Below, piece after piece: positions 24,893-38,008 of a stretch of 64,000 nt of DNA (position 1 is its first letter; each line of letters opens with the position of its first letter). The notes under the pieces are model-generated. The model was not told the DNA's origin. It saw nothing but the letters and a program-made list of their open reading frames with translations, and did not search any database. Both the position numbers and the translations under genes were made by a program. The DNA lies in NCBI GenBank assembly GCA_024138025.1, contig JAMXBD010000024.1:2418001-2482000 (forward strand), read 5' to 3'. The DNA is from Combretum micranthum. Its lineage: Eukaryota; Streptophyta; Magnoliopsida; Myrtales; Combretaceae.

Positions 24893-26035
24893 ATGGGAGG
24901 CATATTGTGTAAGGACAGCAAAAGTGTTGATGCCTCTGAATCACTTCCTAGAAATGAAAGTTCTCAATACATGGCTGAATTGTCCTCCTATGAGGCTGCT
25001 TGTAAAACCGATGCGGAGCTAAAGACCATTGATCATGCTCTTCATGAGCGGACTAATCGTGTGATTAACACGCTTGCTATGGGAATGGAGCTTCGGACTT
25101 TATCATTTGATTCCCTTAGAGAGGTGACTGGTAGTTTGCTTGAGATGAACCAGGATGTAGTTAAGGTCATTTTGGAACACAAGAAGGACATTTGGAATAA
25201 TAAGGAATTGCGAGTGCTAGTGGAGGATTACTTTGAAAGCAGCTTGCAGACGTTAGATTTTTGTAATGCACTTGAGATGTGCTTAAGACGTGTACGTGAT
25301 AGCCAATTAATAATTAAGTTTGCTGTTCATCAATTTGATGAAGAGCGGATTGAGGATGGAGTTGAAGGGCAGAAGTATGTAAAGACATTGCAAGAGTTGC
25401 AGAAATTTAAGGCTATTGGGGATCCTTTTACAGAGGAGTTCTTTGCGCGGTTTCAGTCTGTGTATGAGCAGCAGCAAAGGATGCTGGGGAAATTGCACGC
25501 TCAAAGAAAGAAGCTTGACAAAAAGATAAAGTCTGCTAAGGCATGGAGGAAAGTGTCCAACGTGATCTTTGTTACTGCCTTTGTCTCAGTACTAATCTTC
25601 TCTGTTGTGGCTGCTGCTGTTGCTGCACCTCCAGTTGTTACTGCTTTGGCTGGTGCAATGGCTGTTCCCTTAGGTTCTGTGGGTAAATGGTGTAATCATC
25701 TTTGGAAAAAATATCTCAATGAGTTGAAAAGGCAAAAGGTGTTAGCAAACAAAATGCATGTGAAGACTTTCATTACAATCATCGACATGCAAGACATAAA
25801 GAGCTGTGTTAATAAACTGGAGATTCAGATTGAGTCACTGTTGCAAACTGTGGACTTTGCTCTCATTGATGAAGAAGTAGCAGTGAAGTTTGCCATAGAT
25901 GAAATAAAGAAAAAACTGGAAGATTTTACGGAAGCCATAGAGGATCTTGCTAAACAAGCCGATAAGTGTAGCCAAGATATAAACAAGGCAAGGACAGCTA
26001 TACTAGATAATATTAGTAGACTTTCAGGAGACTAA
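24893..26035 (+). CDS. UPF0496 (DUF677) family protein, At4g34320/At2g18630-like
   Basis: An intact single-exon reading frame of 380 codons. I start at the ATG of MGGILCKDS; the frame is open seven codons further up, but only from a TTG. The body matches the UPF0496 family: RTNRVINTLAMGMELRTLS at about 55-70, then SFDSLREVTGSLLEMNQDVV and LVEDYFESSLQTLDFCNALE, a Lys/Arg-rich coiled-coil-like stretch before residue 220, then a hydrophobic hairpin of about 40 residues (about 223-262, containing AAAVAAPPVVTALAGA) and a second helical region to the end. The overall length is normal for the family. The Gly-2 start (MGG) with nearby Cys could be myristoylated or palmitoylated. Biochemical function is not established for the family; related Arabidopsis proteins are thought to be membrane-associated. 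It is the only host gene I can support here, isolated between retroelement blocks. Confidence 0.95.
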   Translation: MGGILCKDSKSVDASESLPRNESSQYMAELSSYEAACKTDAELKTIDHALHERTNRVINTLAMGMELRTLSFDSLREVTGSLLEMNQDVVKVILEHKKDIWNNKELRVLVEDYFESSLQTLDFCNALEMCLRRVRDSQLIIKFAVHQFDEERIEDGVEGQKYVKTLQELQKFKAIGDPFTEEFFARFQSVYEQQQRMLGKLHAQRKKLDKKIKSAKAWRKVSNVIFVTAFVSVLIFSVVAAAVAAPPVVTALAGAMAVPLGSVGKWCNHLWKKYLNELKRQKVLANKMHVKTFITIIDMQDIKSCVNKLEIQIESLLQTVDFALIDEEVAVKFAIDEIKKKLEDFTEAIEDLAKQADKCSQDINKARTAILDNISRLSGD

Positions 26036-27563
26036 GTATGACAATTTTCTGTGCTTATATGAAATGCTTAAATGCATTGAACTTCCTGGTTGATTGCTGC
26101 GGATCAGCCATACTATAGCATAGTATAGACAGCTGGAAGGCAAGAATAGCCAAACAGGCTGGGTCAAGAAGCTAGCCAAGAGATATGGTTCAATGTGGGA
26201 ATCCTCTAAGGTCGGCATTGTTCTTGGGCTTGTTTAATTATTTGTGTTTTCCACACCAAGCACCAGTTACCTAGTTGCAGAATTTTTATCCTTCTGTAAT
26301 TCAAGTCTTCCTTGTGAATTATGTATATCAAGCAAAATCCCATTATAAAAGTAACTACAGAGATCATTTTTGGTAAAATCTGTCCCTCTCTCTTTACATA
26401 CACACACACATGCACAGTTAATATTATGCTGTTGTATGGGATTGATAGAGCATATAAGTCCACAGTCTACCTATTTAGTTTTCACTTGCATGGCTTGGGC
26501 TTTCATTTCATAACTTTCGGTTTCCCATGTTCATTTATTATAAAAGTGCTGTCATAAAATATGAAGGCTGAAGACAGAAATATCGAAGTTGATTTATATT
26601 CAAGTAAGCTACCTTTTGTTATAACCTTAATCATCTTGTAACTGAATTATATGATTCCCTCATGTATTCTGCTTCTAATCCCTTTGCTTAAATAGATAAC
26701 AAATATGTATGGATTTGGTTGCTTGTATTATCGTAAAACTAGTTTTTGTGTGTTCTTTCTTAGGCAGAAACTAGATTATGTGCTTTAATCCTTGCTTTTA
26801 ATCTAAAATCTCCCAGTTGATTAGATTTATCTCGTCATACGCTTGCAACGTCTTACTTCCAATATCTGGAACATATAGCTGACTTAGAATTGACTAAGCT
26901 GTGATAACTAGTCTCCTCTCTTGGGGTGTTTGCTTCCCTAGTTCTTGCTAGTAAGGCAACCACATACTTCATTGCCACAAGTTTGCATCCAGGAGCAAAT
27001 TTGAAGAAAGCATGTTTGCTTGTATGAGCATTTCTTTTGATTGTGGGCTCGCACAGGTCTCTGCGCTTCTTTGAGGATCCTAGATTGCTGATTGTACCTA
27101 AAGAGTTCATGTGTTAATTTATGTCTCCTTCCAGTTACGATCTTTGCTCTTCAGTAGCTAATCAAATCCTGGTTCATTCTGTGAAACAATCCTCTTTATC
27201 CTTTACTTTTTAGAGTTGCTGTTATACTGTTGTCAGGTCATTTCCTTTAGACTTCCTCAGCATTGGGCACAAGTAATCCAAAAAAAGACTAGTATGCAAG
27301 TTCCAACACACGTGATCATCATGCTTCTGTGAGTCTGTTGAAGAAGGCCTAAGGGGTCTGGCCGCCTTGGCCGAAGCTCACAGATAGTTATGATGGAAAT
27401 TCAGGGACCAGGGAAACTAGAGTAGATACCAGTAGCACAGGTGGGATTATAGATGCAATGGTTGTCATCAGAATAGTTCGTAGATCTTTTCATAATTTTA
27501 CGTAATAAATTAAAACTAACTTAACAATTAGAAAATAAAAAGAAAACCTAAAAGACAGAACTG
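26036..27563. other. 3' flank of the UPF0496 gene, no gene seen
   Basis: The first few hundred bases are probably 3' UTR. I see no clear AATAAA signal, and the short open frames on both strands look like chance. The base composition is less extreme than in the LTR blocks, so this is probably ordinary single-copy DNA up to the LINE remnant. Confidence 0.5.
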
Positions 27564-28451
27564 GAATTACCCAATGTTTAAAATTCTTGACCATTTGAAA
27601 GATCTTTCGGAGGCTCTGTAGGTGTGGAATGATGATGTTTTCGAACTCATCCATAAACATAAAGGTGATGTGCTTAAAGCTTTAGAAGAAGTCAGTAATA
27701 TGTTGAATGCTAGGCCTTCCCGACCTCTTACTGGTAGGGAAGAGCGACTGCGGTAAGAGCATGAAACCACTTTAAAGCATGAAGAGAAAGTCTGGGCTTC
27801 CAAAGCCCGAGCAAAATGATTGTATAAGGGGCGCGCAACACCAAATTTTCCACACTAATGCTATTGCACGATGATCAAAGACCCCGCATTGTAAGTCCTA
27901 TGAATGTTAGGGGGATCGGGTCAAAGAGGAAAAAGAATTATGTTTGGTCTGTCATTTTCTCATGAAACTATGCTCCTATGAGAAAGTGCTCAACACAAAC
28001 AAGTTGTTTGACTTGTAGGGAAGTGGTCCAACATTTAGTCTTAAGGAGGAACCGTTCTAGATAAGGATCTAGAGATGAGATAAGAAAAGCGCTGTGGTGC
28101 ATTGGGAGCAACAAAGGCCCAAGCTATTGCGTTTTCAACGCCCTCTTCTTCAAGTCATGGTGGGATATTGTAGGAAACTCTGTTTGTGGGCTAATCAAGA
28201 AGATCTTTGAGGAGGGTTCTATCCCAGAAGACCTTAACAGGACTCTCATTTTCCCGTTGCCAAAAGTTACTAGGGCGAGTAAGTTGAATGACTTCCACTT
28301 AATCAATTTTTGTTCCACTTTGTACAAATTGGTTACAAAGATTCTTGTAGATAGGCTTAGGTATTTCCTTAGCTTCCTAATTGCCCAAACAATCTAGCTT
28401 CATTTCGGGAAGAATTGGAGCAGAAAAATGCTTTTATTTTAGGAAATCATC
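27564..28451 (+). pseudogene. LINE (L1-type) ORF2 remnant, 5' part
   Basis: The + strand translation, with stops and frame changes, gives the segment before the reverse transcriptase of plant LINEs (WNDDVFELIHKHKGDVLKAL, then EEKVWASKARAKWLYKGR if one stop is read through, at about 27570-27860). The N-terminal fingers of the reverse transcriptase follow at about 28075-28390 (FFKSWWDIVGNSVCGLIKK, LNRTLIFPLPKVTRASKLND, LYKLVTKILVDRLR). No endonuclease domain is visible upstream, so the copy is probably 5'-truncated. It stops at 28451 where LTR A4 begins, and the same domain resumes at 61290. It is non-functional. Confidence 0.85.
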
Positions 28452-30153
28452 TGTCATGCTCTGAAGGATACCTAAACGTAATAGCACTATATATAATATT
28501 GAAGCCTAAGATTGACTTTCTTTGTATTATGCACAAGGCGTGCATCACAATAAAGGAAATACCAAAGGAGTACAATTCAAGAAGATAACATAATATCTGC
28601 ATGCAAGAGAACTAAATATAGTCAAACTTAAATATTAATAGATTATAACGTCTTAGGGGCATACCTCGCTAAATCCTTAAAATCACCATAATATTACGGT
28701 CATTTATAAAATCTCCAACAATAAAAAATAAAGCATCATGTGTCCATCAATAAGAGTTTCCAGAAGAAACTTCACTTTATTCTTTCTAAGTTTTTGTTAA
28801 GGCACAAAAAGTCCACTAACGATTACCTTAGGCATCTTGTCCTTTGAGTAAAGCCATAAGCATTCCTATTTCATTAAAGTTTATATGGATATAAGCTATA
28901 ACATGCTCAGTGGGATATTTCCATCATTCGTACCCACAGTATAGACAACCAAGTTTATCAAATTTAAACATATGCTATGCATACTACGCAACAAACACAT
29001 GAGTACACAAATATATATGGTTATCCAAAAATCATATATATAATAGATTTACACCCTTCGCGACAACGGTTGCGAATGGCTGTGGTAAGTCTCTATGACC
29101 TCCTTTACTAGTTCCTAGGCTATTCGCCTTTAGCGATTGGTATAGTGCAGCTCTTTCGTGAGGTCTTATTCCCAAATATTTCATACCTAATGCTTGAAGC
29201 GGAATTGTATTCGAATTCATCAATCTGTTCGATTGCTCATGTAGAAGTAGTAGTCTTATGAATGTGACTTGATGATATTCAATGCACGAACGTTTTGTTT
29301 TCTTGAGCCAAACTTTCTTAAGGTTCATTAGGGCGATCAAACAATTTAATAAACATCAAACAATCGTTCATGTAAGTAAGCAAAGTACTTAAACAAACAA
29401 TTCGAAATCGCGATGTTACGCCACAAAGGGTACCCTAAACATAACAGTCTATCATTCTTAATATTAAAGTTTAAGTATGACAACCTTAGCCATTCTCGTA
29501 AGCTTCGATATTAGGTGTAAGGCGTGTTCTCACAATATTAGAGGACCATACTTTGAAATATGAAGTTTAAGAAGATATAATAGCAAATTAAGAAATGAAA
29601 ATCATAATATCCATTTATTCAAGAATTGTTTTACAAGCCTTAGGGGCATTCCCCCATCATAATATGTGAGTCTATTACAAGAAATTTTTCTATGAAGTCT
29701 ACATCTATGCTAAAGATAAATTTATCTAAAATTTCTTATCCAAAAAGGGAAATACTTGACTGCAAGGTCCCCGTGGCTTTAACCACATATAGCTAAATTG
29801 TAAGAAATATCCATAGGGGTATAAGCTAATAGGCTTAGTGAGAATTATTTCCATAAGTAAATACTCCAGTAGTAGAATTCAAACAAGTTATTTAAGCATT
29901 TAAGTGAAATGCAATATACAAGTGAGCAAGCAAGGCATATAGTTTTCCGAGAACTATATGTTGAATGGATTTATGCCCTCCATTCGGGGTTTGGTGATAA
30001 TAAGTAATCTCAAAACGAGTCATCTTAGTTAAGTTATGCTCTCGATCATTATTGCCAAGCATATTAAGTTTACTTGTGTTGAGTCATGTTTTCGGATTAT
30101 TGCCAAGTATTGTTTTAAATTCCTTCTCGCCAAGCATTGTTTTCGATCATTGC

Positions 30154-33100
30154 TGTAAACCCCAAGAATTTTCCACATTAGTACCCGACCTTATAATAGC
30201 ATGTATAAACTAGATAATAGATTTAGATCCTAATCGATGTCTAATAATAAATTAATATTTAGATTTTGGATAGATGGAGAATTTAGGAACCGAATAAAGA
30301 AATTCTTTAACCCTAGTTAGTACCAAAAACGAGATTTTGAATCTTGAATAAATGATTCAAGATATGATCTAAAAATTAGACCCGAAACCTGATATACAAA
30401 TAGATTTAAATAGAAAATATGAATATAAGTATTAAATGATTGTTTTTGATCCCGATAATGAATTGAGATTAGAATAACGAGTAATGATGAGTTTATATTT
30501 AGACTTAAACCCTAAATTCAAGATTTCTAGTTAAAATTAAAAACTACTAATAAGATTTCATGTTTGGTATCAAAACTAGAGATATATATATATATATTAT
30601 ATAGTTTGATTTTTGTATTAAGTCTAATACTGCATAATTGATTATATACGCTTATGAACAGAAAAAGATGATCAAAAAATGAGCAGTTAAGATTTTAAAT
30701 ACACAACGAAAATATAAACTGTTGAATAACTCAAAATCTAAACTCCAAACAAATAATCGGATCATGTTATTGTTCTAAACCGAGTTTTCTTAAGCTATCG
30801 GAGCCTGAAACAAAAATTGACTTAACGAGCTTAAGAAATCCAAATCGCGGGAGATAAAATTATGCGAATAAATAATTACGTATATATAACTTAAATTTGT
30901 ATTATTTGAAAATCTAAATGTTTTGTATAACCCTATATACATATTTTTGTACAAAAACTCTCAATAATAGCCAAATTATACCGTATAACTCGTTTAATTT
31001 ACTCAAAACTCGATTAAATAATAAACTAATACATATATATGTGTTGGCTGCTGCTTTCGGTGAAAATACGTGGGAGAAGAAGAGCCGAAATTTGGCCTCA
31101 ATAATGCAACTTTTGTCAACAAAAATCAACATAAGAACCAATCATCAATTGACAACTCACCTCAGCATTAAATTACATGAAAACAACAGCTAAAATGAGA
31201 AGAAATTCGAAGCAAATCTGGTGGAGAAGATGCAGCCAAAGCCTTCCTCTTTTCCTTCTATATATATGTGTATTTAATAACCTTAAAGAGAAAACAAACA
31301 AACCTCATTAATACTCAAATTCCTCATCACGAAACTACTCTCAGATATCAACCAAAACGAATTGAAAACAAAGAATAAACCGATCAAAACAATCGAGATT
31401 CGGATAAAAGGAAAAACGAAAGGAAAAACCCTTGAACAAGAATTCAAAGGTAAGTTGAGGTAACTCGAGTTATTTTCGTTCAAATCTAAGATTTGTAACT
31501 GACTTATAATAACTTTAGGAGCATAATAAACACAAACACGAGCTTTGGATTACATCAAACGAGCTCCAACAAGGTAAAGCTTCAAAACCCTAGTTTTACT
31601 TTCACAAAATCGAGATCTATATATATATTATGTTTTTAAACGTGTTGAAAGTTGTTTTATGTCATTATATAAGATAAAACACTTATAAGTAGTTTGAGTA
31701 TGTTTTTAACGTGTAAAATCAAAGAAAAAGAATTGAACCGAGGAGGAAGATGATGAACAGTACAACACAGCCTCAAGGTCGGCAGTGTAAACGCTGAACG
31801 CGGTGGCTTACATGGATAGGCCGGCGGCTTATAGGCGGATTACACTGATCAGAGGCTACGTAAAATAATTTTTCACGTAAAAATTTAACGTAAGCCGGCT
31901 TCCTGGAGATCTACCGATGTGTGTAGGGCCGACGTATGTTGAAAGCCGACAGCTTTCAACACCGGTGCACTCGATATGAAAATTTGTTCAAATGATTTTA
32001 CACCAGCACCTGAGAATGAAGGCGGCGGCCTTGAGCGGCTTACAGTCAAAATTTTCCAACGAAAGCTTTTCAAACCCAAACAGAAACTACATATATATAT
32101 ATATTATATATGCCTACTGAGTATATATACATGAGAATGTAAGAATCTATAGGTAGTTAATTTAATACAAGTATTCAAGCCTATTTAGATTAATATTATT
32201 TAATAACTTTTAAAACTCTAGAATTAAGAAAATGTTTAGTATTAATTAAAGTTAGTATTAGTCGAATATTTGTTCTAAAAAGATAAAATAGGTAAGAATG
32301 AAAATTGAAATAAGCTAATTTTTTGAGTAATGTGACTTCTGAAAATAACAAAACAATTATGCGAGATAAAATAGGAGAAACACGACAACCCTAAGTATTA
32401 ATAATTACCAAAATATCGAATCTAGGACACAAAGCACATATAGGAATTTAGCTAGATTGTATTAATGAATACTTTGTCTTAAATGGTGACTTTGACTCAC
32501 TAGAGGATCTACCTGGATTACTACGATTGAGGCAGTATGAGCAGGTGAGTAATTCAGTCATATTGCACTGGTTGTGTTTGTAAATAGTCAAATATATAAT
32601 GCAAGATAATCAAATGAATGTATGCTGAAAGTATGATTTGATTTGTGTGTATGATTGTTAAAATATCTTATAAAAGCGATATGCAATGATGTTAATGTTG
32701 TGCAGCAGTATAATGGTGATTGTGTGTAATGTATGGTCACTTTGAAATTGATAAGACCTATTGACTTAACTAAATAATATGAACATGCATTGCACAATTG
32801 CATTATTGCATAAATGGTTGTGATTGCCTGCTACGTATTATATTTCGGATCTTTGTTTTCGCTTGGTTGATCTAATGTGTAAGTTCTTTCCAAGGTTCTC
32901 TTTGGTCTGGCGGTCCTGTGAGGAACTAAAAGGCACGAAGAACGTCGCCCGTAGAAGCGCTTGAAATGATTAATACTTAGGGAGTTTCTAAGGGGATTGC
33001 GAGATGGTTTGTTCAATCAATTATATTCAAAGTGATACATTAAAACGAGAAGAAATCGTTGAATTCTCTGTGTACTTAGTCTCTTCTGGGCAGGTGGGGT

Positions 33101-33618
33101 CATTAAGATTTGGTTCTTCAACCCATTAAAAAGAGGGCGTAAATCTTTTTCCTGTTTGGATTATAGATCTCCAAACTTGTATCTTGCATATGGTTGAGTG
33201 CTTGCATTGCATATGATTGTTAATGACTTGTGTATGTATGGTATTCTGTTATTCACTGAGCTGTGTTTCTCTCATACTCCTACAGTCTTTTCAGGTTCAC
33301 TTTACGACCCTGGTTAGTTACATCCAGGAATATGGCTCCGGTAAGAGCTTTGATGCTAGATTACAATACATTTTAGTTTGATAGTTATGTACTATTAGAA
33401 TAGATTATTTAGTTGTGTACTACAAAGGAACTATATGGTTTGTATAGTTTTGTAACGTTTATTCACTAAGTTACTTCTTTCATGTATTTGTTATTTCTTA
33501 TCAAGCAACTAAAAAGATCCTGTTGTTTTGAAAACCTGTCATTCTCTGAAGGTAGTCTAGTGATAGTAATCAAGTGTAACTTATTTTGCTACTACTAAGG
33601 TACCCACGGGGCGGGACA
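30154..33618 (+). mobile_element. Solo LTR B2 (family B) in A5
   Basis: It starts TGTAAACCCCAAG and ends CACGGGGCGGGACA. The flanks are ATTGC at 30149-30153 and ATTGC at 33619-33623, an exact TSD. The middle matches B1 and B3, not family A, including the CACTGAGCTGTG and CTTTTCAGGTTCACTTT segments at about 33256-33302. A GC-rich island lies at about 31780-32060. At 3465 bp with no coding interior it looks like a solo LTR. Confidence 0.92.
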
Positions 33619-33787
33619 ATTGCTGCAAAGCATTGCCTTTGACCGTGTTACCATCCTTTCGCCCAAAGATAATAACCTCATGCAATGTGACTCACTACGT
33701 AGTATGCATGAATCCATTTATTTGAGGTATCATAGCATCATTATTGTCACGCCTCAAGGGGTACTCTAAACGTAACAGTCTGTCACA

Positions 33788-33848
33788 CTCAATATTAAAG
33801 CTTAAGTATGACAACCTTAGTCATTCTCAAAAGCTTCGATATTAAGTA
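33788..33848 (-). other. 3'-terminal hairpin of LTR A6
   Basis: Arms AAAGCTT and AAGCTTC separated by about 24 nt. The position matches the hairpins of A3, A7, A8, A9 and A10. Confidence 0.55.
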
Positions 33849-35511
33849 TAAGGCGTGCTCTCACAAATTTAGAGGACCATACATGGAATTATGAAGCTTA
33901 AGAAGATATAATAACAATTTAAGAAAAGAGGATTCATAATATTCATTTGTTCAAAACAATAGTCTTGCAAATTTTAGGGGTATTCCCCAGCCACAAATAA
34001 CTATAATCTTTTACAAGAATATTTCTATGAAGTCTGTATCTTATCCAGCACTAAACTTCATCTAGAAATTCCTTAATCCAAAAAGGAAAATACCTAGCTG
34101 CAGGGTCCACGTGGCCTCAATCATAAATAGATAAACTGCAAAAGATATTTATAGGGGTATAAGCTAATAGGCTTTGTGAGAACTATTTCCATAAATCACT
34201 TCTTGTGTAATGAAATTCAAACAAGTTATTTAAGCAGACAAACGAAATGTAACATACAAGTGGTCAAATAAGGTATATAGTTTTCCGGGAACTATATATT
34301 GAATGGATTTACGCTCTCCATTCGGGGTTTGGTGATACGTAACCTCAAAACAAGTAGTTTTAGTTAAAAATTGATGCTTTTGATTAATACCGCCAAGCAT
34401 ATTAAGTCTACTTGAATTGAGCCATGCTTCCTTACTTTCCGCCAAGCATTTAATTCCATGTCGCCAAGCAATCGCTTTCGGTCAATCTGCCAAGTATTGC
34501 TTTCGACCTGAGCTACCATCCTTCTCACACCAAGGATAATAACCCAATGCAATGTGACTCACTTCGTGGTATGCATGGATCAATTTATTTATATCATAGC
34601 ATCATTATTATCAAATTTAAGGTGATTATAGAATTTAATACAAATCAAGTGTTATAAACAAACATTTAATCAACCCGGCCTCGATATTCTTAGGATCCTT
34701 TCAACAAATTTTCTTGTACATATTCATTTGTCTTTTCTTAATTCTAATGCGATTAGACTACAAGCACAATCAAGTAAAGCATTTTAAGGAAATAAACTCA
34801 CGATGCCATGTCGGCTGTAAACCCTCGAAGTTTTGTAATCAATTTAAAGATTAAACCCTAATTAGAAGTCAAACAGATATCTAAAGTCAACAAAACCCTA
34901 GTCTATCGTAACCGCTTAAGTCCAGCATCCTTGTTTGAGAAACCCTAGGAAAGTAAGAAAGAGTTTAGGGAATAGAATAGTTCGTAATTACCTAAAAGCT
35001 TAAAAAGATTAGTTTTGTAAAACCGCGACTCGTTTTGAACCCGTTTGGACACAGTTCTTGCAAAACGTGTCTCGAGGCTCGGAATAGTAAAAGTATTTCG
35101 AATATACCGTTAGACTCGCAAAAATATAAGATTTTCAAAAATATCAATTTCATAATTTTTCGGTAGCTAAAAATATCAGATATCGTATTTATACGCATAT
35201 TTTCTTACTACCGGTACTTAAATTGTCATGTCTACTTTATTACACTATTTACTACTATTCTACACTATTTATCTATCTCTACTTTTTTTACAACCTACTC
35301 TTACAAATCATACCTCTATTTCTTACACATTTTCTTTTCCAATACAACTCCACATCTTTCATATCTTACTTTTAATTAACAAAAACACAAAAAAAAAAAA
35401 AAAATTCTCTCCCCTCTACACTACAATGTGCGCCGGCCACTCCTCTCCCTCTTCTCCAATTTGTTTTATTTTTATTTATTTAATTAACATAATTTACCTC
35501 ATACATTTTCC

Positions 35512-35519
35512 TATAAATG
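35512..35519 (+). promoter_or_regulatory. TATA box of LTR A7
   Basis: TATAAATG, 696 bp into the LTR, after a GCGCCGGCC and CCTCTCCC promoter-proximal stretch that is G/C-rich in every family A copy. Confidence 0.6.
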
Positions 35520-37944
35520 CCTCCTCTTACTTCTACTTCTTTCACACATTTTCGCCACTAAAGTTACTCTCCTAAATTTCTACAAGAAATCTCTCCCAAG
35601 AAGTTCTCTCTAGTTTAGTTCTTTTAGGTAATTTTCTTCAAGTCCTCTTTATGTTTATTTACTTAGTATGAGCTTAGTGTGTGTTTTCTAAGCCATGAAG
35701 GTTAAAGAAAGCAACAATAGGTTCATACTTTGTTTTTATTCGTAATCTAATTTCTTTATCTTGCTTTTATATTTATAACTATCTAATATATCTATGTAGC
35801 TATATATTTCATTTAGAGCATATAAGCTCATTTGTTTTGCAATTTATTTACTTTCCTTGCAATTTATTTATATTCATACTGTTTTTAAGACTAGTCTTTC
35901 TAGTCTTAGACTTGTCCTCATCAAGTCAAAACATTTTCTTTTTCTTTTAGGGACTAATCTTTTCTTCGTCCCGTGATACCTTGATGAAGCTAAGGTTCTA
36001 ATACTTGATTTATTTTCTTATTAACTTATTCTTTCAAGTTGTTATGTTTCTTTATGTTTCCATAACTTTATGATTCATATTCATGTATGAACATAATGAT
36101 TTTCGTCTCAACAAAATAAATGAGGAAATGTTTTCTTGAAAATAAAGATTCTTTTTTAGAAATAAGAAGTAATTTTCTTAAACAAACGTTTCTAAGAGAT
36201 CTAGAGGAGCTCATAAACATACATAGAAAAGAATTTTTGAAATAAACAAAAGTTTTATTAAAATTTCACTTTTTATTAAGTATTAGAAATTCTTTTCCTC
36301 AAAATGGAATGATCTCAAGAAACAAAGAAATTATTTTTCTAAACATAGAATTGTTATTACTTTCAAAAAGTGTTGGAAACTAAGCTTAGAAAATAAAATC
36401 ATTCCTTAGGAATTTAAAGAGATTACGGAAATTAAATTTAGGAAAAGAAAATACTCATTTGAAATAACTTAAGATATTTTCAAAGCAAAATAAAAAGGAA
36501 TATTTCAAAAGTTCTCACTTTCCAAAAATATTTAAAAGACTTTACTTTTCATAGTTTGAGACAACTTCATTAACTTCATACATTCAATATGAGTCACTTA
36601 ACATATGTTTATACATTTCAAAGATTTTACAAGCTATTATATTACTTATCTCTTCAAAATAAGCTTTGGATAAAAGAAGGAAAACAAGTTTATAAAAATT
36701 AGTGGTGAATCTGTTCGCCACTTTTTTGGAACCCAAACGACTTAGTTTGATGAAAATAAGTTTAGAAATAGATATATTTTTTCGAATAGGTAGAGAACGG
36801 CATATTGTATGCTAAATTCCGAGTTAAAATGAGCAAGTTATGGTCATTTTAAGTTGGAATTTCCTCTTATACGATTTTACCGCGATTTTAAGAAAAGTTT
36901 AGAATCTTCAAGAATAGAAATTTCATGAAAGACTCATTTTGGGTATTTCATCTTGTTTAGGTGAAGAAGGACCTGAGATCACTTTTTCGGAAGATTACTT
37001 CGATTAGGATCTACCGACATGGAATAAGTTAATCCTTTACTAGGTTACATTTCCTTGTTTGTGCATATAAGTAGTAGCACTAGCAATTAAGAAAAAGATA
37101 AAAATAATTCTTGTATGACTTGGAATTATGATTCGTTGAATACAAGTTAAGAATATCGAAAGAAAGTTTGATAAATAAATTGTGATTCTTGTATTGATAT
37201 GATAAAATTGTATTGATTGCCTTTAAGTTGAACTCAATATTATTTGGTTAAATGTATATTGAAATTAAATCATGCATATCATAATTGTGAGTCACATTTA
37301 TTTCACTACTATTCTTCGTGTGGAGAAACGAGGAAATGATAGTGGTGCTAGTAGAGCCGAAAAGTCTACATGGGCTAGTAGGAGCCAGGAAGTCTATCGG
37401 GCGAGCAGGACCGTAAATCTGCAAATATTGATGGTCGTATGGGCCTGTAACCTCCCAACCCTCACATGAAGCGTAAAATCCATGCTACACTTGATTTCCG
37501 GTTAATCACGTGTATTTTGTTTGTTCATATGTTTGGTGCATTCTCATATGATTGATTAAATACTTGTTTGAATTATGGAAATGTCTTGTAGATGAATATT
37601 CACTAAGCTAGATTTGCTTATACCTTATAGCTTTTTGTTACAGTATATCACCTTTGGTTGGCCCCAAGAGCCCCGTATGCCAGGTACGAATTTAAGCTAC
37701 TAGGAGTTTTTGGAGAAGCTATATGTATTTAAGTTTTGAACATAAGCTTCTAGGAAAATCTCTATAGTAGGCTTGTGTTATAGTTGCTATTATCTTGTTA
37801 GACGGGGAATGCCCCTAAGATGATGTAAGGAATTATTATTTAAATGAAGGTTTCATGTTTATCTATATAAGTTCTTGCTTGCTTTTATTATCTACTTAAA
37901 TGTAATACCCCTGTAAGTCTCTTACTATCTTGAAAGCACGCCTT

Positions 37945-38008
37945 GCATGTGATATCAAAAGCTCCTGCATGACTAAGGTTGTCATTCATTAGCTTTAATA
38001 TTATATGT
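37945..38008 (+). other. 3'-terminal hairpin of LTR A7
   Basis: Arms AAAGCT and AGCTTT extend outward as imperfect AT pairs. An inner ATGAC/GTCAT stem lies in the loop. It is followed by the small stem GTGGC/GCCAC and the palindrome AGGGTACCCT just before the LTR end. Confidence 0.65.

Noticed and set aside
27567..27803. A 78-codon minus-strand ORF
   Set aside because: It is antisense to the LINE segment, whose + strand translation matches plant LINE ORF2.
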